Of a stretch of 28,752 nt of DNA, positions 20,636 through 28,752 are shown one piece after another. This DNA comes from Lobulomyces angularis (Eukaryota; Chytridiomycota; Chytridiomycetes; Lobulomycetales; Lobulomycetaceae), in contig JADHYX010000263.1 of NCBI GenBank assembly GCA_027604685.1, forward strand, positions 1 through 28,752, read 5' to 3'. Made by a program: the position numbers and the translations under genes. The notes under the pieces were generated by a model. It made no database searches. It was not told the origin of the DNA and was given only the letters and a program-made list of their open reading frames with translations. Every line of letters begins with the position of its first letter. Within the stretch, counting starts at the first letter, position 1.

Positions 20636-20873
20636 CAAAATGTTATTGCTTTCCTTTATATAAAATCCTTTTCTTTCTTTTGTAATGAATTTATTTTTTT
20701 TATTTTTTTTTTTATTCTGTTTCATTTTTTAATTTAGTACCAGTTGTAGATACATTTTTTTGTATATTAGTTGTTAGAAAAACATTATAAATAAAATTAT
20801 AAATTTATTAAAAAAAAAAAAATCAAAAAAAAACAACAAAACTAATATTGGATATACTGAAGAACTAACATTT

Positions 20874-23800
20874 TTATCCCTCTTCTTCATTTTCATCTTC
20901 TTCTTCTCTTGGCTCTACTTGTACGCTGTATTTTGCAAGTGAATAAAAAAATGTTATTAAATAGTATTACCTAATATCATATAATTCATCTTCTCCAATT
21001 AGCACCTGGTTATACATCACATTTGGTCCCTCCTCCACTATAGTCCCTAACTGTTGCAAAACCATTTGTATTGTTGGTATTGCTTGTAAGGAATATGATA
21101 CATGTTGGTAGTATTGAATTTCTTTTATTACTGCATAAACTTTTCGAAGTTTATCAAAATTTATATAGTGACTATCCGGCAAGTATCCTGTAGTGTTTTT
21201 ATAATTTTTTAAATATTAGATTTATATTCTGTATTCTTTTTTACCTGAATTTCCAATATCAATCATGGTTAAATCTGTTAGATAGACTCCCAAAAATGGA
21301 ATAGTTGGTGGTGTTTGTTCTTTTAAAGTTTTCCTACAATAAAAAAAATAGTTTAAATCTAAAGTTTGTTGGTTAAGTACCTATAGTTGGAATATTGTCC
21401 TGATGGACTTACCAATTCAGCTACTTCCCTGTAAGCCTCACTCGTTTTCGGAAACTTATCAGCAAACGCCTACAAAATTAAGATGGAAATTTAAGATTTA
21501 CCCAAAATGAAAAAGTTTAATTACAGCCCAAGTTTTTTTCATTCTAAATATAGGCGCCGTTGATAATCCTGCAACTATACCAGTTAATGCATTGAAATTT
21601 TTCATTTCTCTGCAATACTATTAAATTTTTTTTTATATCTTAAGCACTTAAAACATTATTAATTTTTATAATTACTAGTGCTAAAAATAATAAAAAATAA
21701 TTAATTTTTAAAAATTAATTATTAAAAATTAATTATTAAAAAAAAAAAATTTACCAGTTTGAGCAAAATATTTAAGGGCTGTTATTCTTCCTTTTAAAGT
21801 AGCATTATTAACTACTTTGTTTGTTACCCACCAAGTAAGCTTTAAAAAAAAAATACGAATAAAAAATTTTTTTAAATTTTATTCATTTTTTTACATGATT
21901 AGTTTGTTTTATCATTCTAGATATTCCAGTTAGCATAGTATCATGGTTAATTTTAATTTTTCCACCGGATGAAGAAGAATTCAACTCTCTCATTCTCTTA
22001 TCACCCCATATCTGATCCAGCATTTCAAATGACTTCACCCTTAAAAATTGCTCATAATCTATAAGGGTTAATTGCTTTGCCATTTCTAATGGTTCTGTCC
22101 ATTCGTAAAAGTTATTTGGATCTAAATTTAATCTGTTTATTACTGCTGCGTCTGTTGCCATCAAAATAAAATCCGGTTTACTATTATTTTGATGTAATGA
22201 ATTTGTTATTCCTGGTGGTACCGATTTACTTTTAGAGGCTATTCCAATCTTGGTTTTTTTTTTAATCAAGTTAATTTTTTTTAATTTTCTTTATTGTTTT
22301 TTTACTTTAAAATCCAACGTCTTTAACAAAGTTTTTGTCATTGCCTGAAAATCTAAAGAAATTTTATTTTCAACAAAATCTCTAAAATAAAGAACAAGGG
22401 ATTCATTTTGAGCAAAATCTCCCTCGAAATAAAACTCTATCCAAATCTTTAATACATTACAAACTCTAAATAATCAAAAAAAAAATTAAGAATAAAAATT
22501 GAAATTGTTTTTAATTTTTTTTACCTCATCCTAACAGGAACAATTTTTTCTTGAACGTAAATTTCAAACATTCTTTTGGTTAGTCCATACGGAGGGGTAA
22601 TTGCATATCGTTTTATTAAACAATCCAATAACTCAAGTGATGTCATAAAGGAATGATGAGTCATTAAAAATATTGTAGTAAATTCGATATCTAAACATTT
22701 CAAAGGTAAAAAGATATATTTGAATCAAATTTTGAATTTACCAACAAAAGAGTGGTCTGTCATCCATGAAACCAATTTAAAAATTTCACCACCTTTGACT
22801 AGATATTTGGACGGTGACGTTGATGAGTCGATCAAAACTAGACCATCTTTTGAATCTTGAAGTTGAGCTGATTCCTCTGGTGCAATAAATTCAATTTTTT
22901 TAACAACATTCTAATTTTTTTTTTTTTTTTTTTTAATAAAATTGACATTAATCTTATTAGTAATTTTTTTTTTGTTTTTTTCTAATTCTCTTCTTCATAC
23001 TTTATTTTTTACTGAGGCATTTTCCCACATTTGAAACATATTTTTAACTCTTTCATTTTGTAAACATTCTTTTCTCCATAACTCCCTCTTTTTTTTTTCC
23101 TCTGAAGTTGATATTTGCCATTTTCCTGCTCCTGTTAAATGAAAATAAAAGAATAAATAAAAAAATGAAATAAAATGTTAGAAATAAAACCTTGTTTTAC
23201 AAAGACTAATAACTTTTTCACACTTAACAAACAAGGAATTGTAGCTTGTATCATTTCGAGACTTGCGTTAAGTGGCGCCAATTCTTGGGCTGCTAGTTTT
23301 CCTCTAAATAAAGTCAACTTTGATGCATTTGTAATTTGTTGGTACAGTGGAGCAAGTATACTTTTATATGGAGTTGGTAACATTTCTTCCTGGATTTCTA
23401 AGTTAATATTAATATTACTCTCTTCAATTTGCTTCAAATCTTCTACTTCAAACAATAGTTGGTTATCACTAGCTTCTAAAAATGGCTCATATCCTTGGAC
23501 TTGTGCTAAAACTGATTCCGCACAAGATGCCTTTTAAAGTGTAAAACTTACAAAAAGAAAATCAATTTTTTCTTTTGTCACTTACAACTCCTGCTGTAGC
23601 CGAAATAAATTCATCTTTAAGATGGCTAGTATGAGCTCTTTTGACCTCGGCTACTGAAGCAATAAGCCTTGATAGCAGCAAATCCAATGAAGCAATAAAC
23701 TCTTGATGTGGTTCTACTTCCTCTTTAAACAAATCTCTAGTCGAAAGACTCCTTTCTAACTCATTAGTACTACCATCTTCGTACCTTCTTGACATTTCTC

Positions 23801-26658
23801 TCATTTGCAGTAAATGATTTTCTTTATTGTATTCTTGAAAATTTAATCCTGATATGTTTGTCATTTGTCCTGATGGGTTCGTGACTTTAACTTCGATCAA
23901 CTCCTCTTCGAAAGGTTCAATCTTACATTATTTTAATTTTTTTTAATTTTTTATTTACATGAGCATCCAACTTTTTTTCCAGCAATGGAAAAAAACCTAA
24001 AAGGTTCGTCAGATCTGCTAACTCCTTACAAGCATGAGCAAGAGTATAAGCTGCATTTATCATATCTGTAATTGCATTTGGAGGAGGCTGAAATTACAAA
24101 ATAAAACAAACAAAATTAAAAAAAAAAAAAAAAATAGAAGGGGTAAAAAGTTAACGAAGTTATTACCCAAACACCAACAGCAATTCTGGTACAAAGCATC
24201 AGTTGCTTTGACGTTTCAGTATTAATAAGTTTGGTTTTTTCTTTAACAGATAGCTGCAATGCACTATTTGGAAAAACTATTCCCTCATTGTACTTGTTTA
24301 AGAAGTTTCTTAGGTTATTAGGTGAACTCATTACCATATTTTCCATATTTTCAATTGCTCTTATTAATTCTGATGCATAGTGAATGGCTTTCGCAGATAT
24401 TACAACTTTTTTTATGTACAAAAAAAAAAAAAAATTTGATCAAAAGCTTATTTTATTTATTTTTACCATATTGATGCTTTATATTTTTATTTGCTGCAAT
24501 TGCAAGCTGAACTGCGCACTGGTAAACAATCAAACATGAAAAATCCAATTCACTGCCTAAAAAAAATTAATTTTTTTTTTTTTTTTTTAAATTTTTTTGA
24601 TTTTTTATTAATAAAATACCCCTGTCAGAAAAATTAATATCCATTTGACTATTTAAACTAATTTCAATCATTTTCTTAAAAAAAGAAAAAAAAGATTTAG
24701 TTTTTTGTTTTTTCTTTCATATATTTTTTACATCAAAAAATTTTTCTTCATTGACGGACTTTTTTCTTAATTCTTTAGTTTTTAAATCATTGACACTTTC
24801 ATCAGTTTTAGAAAGTTTTACTTTTTTTAAAATAAAGTTTTCTTTTATGAATTTTTTTATTTCTTGTCCATCGTTAAAATTTGGAGAGGCAAATAAAATT
24901 TCAATTTTTGTTAACTTTTCATGTTCTTCAGCGGTTAAAAAGCTCATCTTTTCTTTTAAACTTATACCCTGACTTGGTGGTGCAAGAAGTGGTGTAAATG
25001 GAGATGGAGGTGTACCAGCCAGCAAAGTTGATAAAGGTGCGTTTTTGGAGATTATCGAGTTGTTACCCCCTTCATACGTTGTCGTCCAAGCATTGTGTTC
25101 CAATGCTATTTTTCTTAATAAAATTACTCCTGCTTTGACCCATTCTTTGGACTCGAATGTAGCTCTTGTACCGTTATCAATAAGAAGTGTGACAATGTCG
25201 AAATGAAACATCCACGCTGCAATCATTAATGGCGACTTTCCACCAACCATTTTCATAGGATCAGCTCCTTTATTGATTAAATATTCCACCACTTCATAAC
25301 TGCCGCTAAATGTAGCTGTTATCAATGGAGTGGGAGCATTATTTGTGACGTTGTCACCATTTACTGAGGCGTTTCCTTCTTCAACTAAACATTTTACAGT
25401 TTCTAATTGCTTTGATGCACATGCCCAAACTAAAGCAGTATTACCTACAAAAAAAAAATAAAATAAAATAAAAATTAAAAATAAGTTTTTCCAACAAACC
25501 CTGATTATCTTTAGCATTAACATCGACACCCAAAGTTAGCAAATGCTGAACAATTTCCAAGTGTCCCTTAAATGCAGCTTTCATTAATACACTACACTTA
25601 TTTTCATCGCAAATATTCATATTCATGGCATTCAAATTTTCAATTAATGGTTGTGCTATTCCCAAATAAGCTGCGCTTGCTAAATGAAACTTTTTTTTTG
25701 GAAAAAATTTTTGTAGATCTAATGGAGGTTCAAAAAAACTTGGTTTTTTTTCTCTATTTTCTACCCCTAACCCAGTACTACCTTCTTCTTGACAAAAAAA
25801 AGTCGAAGTTTTGAAATTTTGTGTTGCAGTATTTGTAGTATTTGTTGCTGATGTTAAATTAGTTGTTAAATTTTTTTTTGAACTTTCTTTTGTCAATTTT
25901 TTTTTTAGTTCCAACGCTTCTATCTTTTTAGCATGTTGCTCATCAGAGGAAAGTAAGACACCACCATGTTTTATTAAAACTTTTAATAGAATTACATGTC
26001 CACAACGGCATGCAATTGTAGTGGGAGAAATGCTTGACTTATTTAAAGCATTTGGATCTGCACCTGTAAATGAATTTTTTTTTTTTTTTTATTTTTATTT
26101 TTAATTGGGAGTAACTTTGAAATAATAAAATTCGAATGCACTCTTACCTTTTAACAGTAGCATATAAGATAAAGGATAATCTCCTTGTGAAGCTGCAAAA
26201 TGAAGTGCAGTATTTCCAAATCTGTCCATCTTAAATAATATTTTTTTAGAAAAAAAATTGTTTTAATAGAAATTCTTTTTCCATTTTTTTTTTTTTTTAC
26301 TCATACTGGTGCATTTAAAGAATTAAATATTAGATCTGAACTTGTTATACAAAATTTTTTAATGATTTCAATATCTCCTTCCTAATAAAATAATTTTTTT
26401 TTTATTAGAACTGTTAATTTTAATATTTTTTTTTTTTTTTAACAAATAATAATATTTACTTCGCATAACTCTAACAAAGTTTTTCCTCTTTCCTCCTCTT
26501 TTCCGATAATTGTTTCACCAACCGACAATGCCTTTTTACTTCATAAAAAGTTTTAATTTTTTTTTTTTTTGTTTAATTTAAAAGTACAGTTTTTCTTTTT
26601 ACTTTAATGTTTCAGATTTTCCTCGTTCGTTTTTTCCCCATTTAATTTTTAAATTCAT
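20874..26658 (-). CDS. ankyrin-repeat Ras guanine nucleotide exchange factor (RasGEF_N + CDC25 domain)
   Basis: 23 exons join in phase to 1446 aa: 26658-26603, 26538-26460, 26381-26307, 26229-26148, 26063-25500, 25444-24732, 24674-24620, 24556-24467, 24405-24167, 24087-23959, 23921-23586, 23530-23191, 23131-23013, 22910-22742, 22690-22525, 22465-22306, 22248-21895, 21839-21755, 21607-21525, 21469-21381, 21333-21245, 21187-20971, 20925-20874. Ankyrin repeats span about 71-400 (NTALHFAASQGDYPLSYMLL; VLMKAAFKGHLEIVQHLL; SPLMIAAWMFHFDIVTLLI), interrupted by a Thr/Asn-rich insert. A helical middle (about 524-960) has no recognised domain. RasGEF_N (about 993-1115) has KGGEIFKLVSWMTD and FTTIFLMTHHSFMTSLELLD. 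The catalytic CDC25 domain (about 1175-1420) has EPLEMAKQLTLIDYEQFLRV, NFNALTGIVAGL, PFLGVYLTDLTMID and INFDKLRKVYAVIKEIQYYQ. It should exchange GDP on Ras, with the ankyrins choosing partners or location. The 24731-24675 intron joins the halves. The exon 19 acceptor is the least certain. Confidence 0.85.
24675..24731 (-). other. 57-nt intron joining the ankyrin and RasGEF halves
   Basis: Donor GTAAAA after a GAT codon, a CTAAA branch-like site, a T-rich tract and acceptor TTTTTTTAAG before AAA-ATG. Both sides are phase 0. Unspliced, the ankyrin frame would stop at 24717 and a second gene could start at the ATG 24671. Spliced, the frame continues and the remaining 16 introns close perfectly. 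Spacing of about 45 bases between two separate genes would be far tighter than any other same-strand pair here. Confidence 0.7.
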
Positions 26659-27126
26659 TACTTATTATTAAATTATATAAAAAAGAAAATTTTTTTAGCT
26701 ATCTATTGCAGAAAAAGAAAAAAAAAAAAAAAATTTATTTATAAACGTTTTCTCTTTTCTTTTCTTTTTTTTTTTTTTAATTAAGAAACAAAAAATCTTT
26801 AATCTTTCTTTTTTAAAAATTGCCAATATAATTTCTTTTTGAAACGCGAAAAAAAAAAAATTTTTTCTTTTTTCAATACAAAATACATGTTAAAGTTTTT
26901 TTTTTTTTTTTTTTTTAAAAATTTTATAATGAAACTTATTATCAACAATTTTCTTTTTTTATTTAAAATTAATATCATTACAATATACTTTTTATTTTAT
27001 TTTTTACATTTTTTGTATTTTTATTTTTTTTTTAAGTATATAACTTTAAAAATAATAAAAAATAAAAATAATAATTATAAATATGTTTTCTCCTTTTTTG
27101 TACGTTGGATGAGCTTTCGAAATTTT
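26659..27126. other. intergenic region, poly-T/poly-A rich
   Basis: 468 bases between the RasGEF start codon and the stop codon of the membrane protein, both minus strand. It is dominated by A/T homopolymers of 10-20. A plus-strand frame crossing it (26839-27207) is almost only Phe, Lys, Leu and Ile and is a by-product of these runs. The RasGEF promoter should lie here. No other element is visible. Confidence 0.5.
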
Positions 27127-28300
27127 TTACTGCAAACCGATCACTGTCAGTTTTGCTGTTGTTTCCACAACATTTGGTGTGTTTTGATACACAATTTGGA
27201 CATCTAATTTTGTTAAACTGTGATCAATTAAATATAGTAAATTCATTGAGACTTGTAAATAGTATATAATAGTACTGGCATCTGCACTATATTCAAATGA
27301 TGAACTAACCTATTTTTTATCAAATTAAAAATAAAGACAAAAAAGGTTATATTTTTACAAAGATAAAATTTGTTTTTTTAATTATTTTATATATTTACTG
27401 TTTGGTTAACGACTAATCGTATCATTGGAATCAAATTTATAAATACTACTCTAGGCACTCCTGATCGCAGAAGCTATAATACACAAAAAAAAAAAATTAT
27501 ATAATAAATTAATAGGGCAAAAAAAAAAAAAAAAAAATTACCTTTAATGAAACTTTATAAATACTCCCATCATAATCATCTTCACTAATATTTATTAAAA
27601 AAGCTCTGACTAAAAAAATGGATGACCAAATTTCTAAAACTGAAAGCGAGCCTAGGTATATCGGATCTACCCATCTAACTATCGTGCCAAATATTGTCAA
27701 GGCGTAATGATCTACATAAATACGAATTTTTATGTAAGTAGTGTTTTATAAAAGTTATCATTATTCTTTTTTTTTTTTCTTTACCGTAAGTTCTAAAGCA
27801 TAAATCAATTGTTCTCCAAATTACTAAAATGCCAAACATACATTGAAAAACACATTTGTAAATCATCATTTCTCTGAACGATAATTTTATTCCCAATACA
27901 TTGATTAGTCTATATGTATATAGTGTGAGACCTATTTCTCTTACGCTCCAAAATATAACCTCAAAAAAAGTAGCTGTCTGAATTGATGCTAACGAAGTAA
28001 ATTGTATTCCTGGCCCACCATCTGAAAACACAAGTAAGCAATCTGCTATAAAACTTGACACACTGGTTATCAAAAGAAGCCTTTCAATGATTGATTTCGG
28101 ATTTCTGATAAACAATGAAAATGAAAACCAAACTGCAAATCTATAAATATATACATTTATGTTATATAAATAATATTAAAAAATAATACACTTTTCATTA
28201 ATATATATATGCATATATATTATTTTTATTACAAATTAATAAGTCCATTTTGTTCAAGAATAATTCTTAAAATAGCTACAGAGTTTTTATTTTCAACCAT
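27127..28300 (-). CDS. multipass membrane protein, 283 aa, unknown family
   Basis: Five exons (28300-28233, 28140-27785, 27711-27542, 27473-27399, 27309-27127) join in phase to 283 aa. Hydrophobic segments appear in order: LINLFAVWFSFSLF, LLLITSVSSFIADCLLVF, TATFFEVIFWSVREIGLTLY, MIYKCVFQCMFGILVIW, LTIFGTIVRWVDPIYLGSLS, VLEIWSSIFLVRAFLI and VVFINLIPMIRLVV, suggesting six or seven spans. Charged residues inside the membrane stretches (the REIGLTLYTYRLINVLG region, RWVDP) are conserved-looking and may line a pocket. The C-terminal 60 residues are mixed. The number and spacing of segments recall seven-helix receptors, but no diagnostic motif (DRY, NPxxY, Lys retinal site) is present, so I do not assign a family. 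Exon phases and TAA stop make the model sound. Confidence 0.65.
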
Positions 28301-28752
28301 TTAAAACTATAAAAACACAACATAAAAAAAAATAAAAATAAAAAAACAAAAAAAAAAAATATTACAATACTTTCCAGAAGATGACTAAATTCAAATCTTT
28401 AGAATGATTTACAAAAAAAAAAAAAAAAAAAAAAGGTTTTTGATTGGATTAACAATAAAATAAAAAATATATACAAAAAAAATTTGTGATCAATCAAAGT
28501 GTTTAAACATACAAAATACCTGCATTAGTACAATATACTACCTTCCATACAATATTTTAGAAAAACACTAAATTCTGGGTACTTTTCCATTACCACTCCC
28601 ATTTGTTGTAATATTACTCACATAATACCTCAGAAATGGAATCCAATAAATACTTAAAATAGAAACGAAAAATATACAGAAAGAATTTTAAAAAGAGAAC
28701 ATACTAACTAATACACAACTATAACGAAGAAAAAAAAATGAAGGATTTAGTG
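28301..28752. other. intergenic region at the right end with a possible new start codon
   Basis: AT-rich spacer upstream of the membrane protein gene. Runs of A dominate 28310-28430. At 28738 an ATG follows a purine-rich stretch (AACGAAGAAAAAAAA) and opens M-K-D-L-V to the window edge, which could be the first exon of a divergent + strand gene. Five codons cannot prove it. Confidence 0.3.

Noticed and set aside
24671..24719. Ankyrin protein and RasGEF as two separate genes
   Set aside because: The 57-nt splice-competent, phase-0 intron and the very tight spacing favour one gene. Two genes remain possible and are addressed in the findings.
26839..27207. 122-codon plus-strand frame
   Set aside because: Almost entirely Phe/Lys/Leu/Ile encoded by poly-T and poly-A runs, overlapping the end of a well-supported minus-strand gene.
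1..28752. tRNA genes, rRNA and CRISPR arrays
   Set aside because: No B-box-like GTTCGA context in spacers, no rRNA-like GC blocks and no regularly spaced repeats were seen.

Overview
The window reads as nuclear DNA of an early-diverging fungus (chytrid-, blastoclad-, Rozella- or Glomeromycotina-like). The DNA is very AT-rich, with A/T homopolymer runs between and inside genes. Genes carry many short GT-AG introns (about 40-190 nt). Host genes with a complete 3' end close with TAA. The recognisable proteins are fungal: a Whi3/Scw1 RNA-binding protein, an Sft2 Golgi protein, a Sec7-PH Arf exchange factor, a Ras exchange factor and a pentatricopeptide-like protein. A two-transmembrane Cache receptor is more typical of zoosporic fungi. 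I cannot name the species.

Layout from left to right. The last exon of an unknown + strand gene (to about 81) is followed by a small acidic + strand gene (735-1097). Two minus-strand genes follow: WHI3/SCW1-like (4069-1619, five exons) and SFT2-like (5757-4771). Only 47 bases upstream of SFT2 begins an island (about 5.78-7.89 kb) almost free of long homopolymers. It carries a free-standing retropepsin-like protease ORF, a small membrane-protein ORF and about 1 kb of what looks like decayed sequence. A Cache-domain receptor gene (8934-10706, +) ends with no output domain. It is followed by an apparently decayed minus-strand gene (about 11.5-10.83 kb) and a five-exon + strand gene for a PPR-like protein with a very long disordered tail (12010-16042). 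Converging on it is a nine-exon Sec7-PH ArfGEF (19227-16331, -). After a homopolymer-poor spacer with a tandem repeat comes a small basic two-exon gene (20187-20635, +). Converging on that is a 23-exon gene (26658-20874, -) joining ankyrin repeats to a RasGEF domain. The window closes with a five-exon multipass membrane protein gene (28300-27127, -) and a possible + strand start at 28738.

I built the gene models by hand by joining exons at GT/AG sites and checking reading phase. All closed in frame except SFT2, which has a one-base inconsistency. The genes do not form a pathway. Several belong to signalling and membrane traffic (Ras GEF, Arf GEF, Sft2, Cache receptor) and one probably to mitochondrial RNA handling. 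The least ordinary items are the homopolymer-poor island with its lone protease, the single-gene ankyrin-RasGEF architecture, and the receptor without an effector domain.
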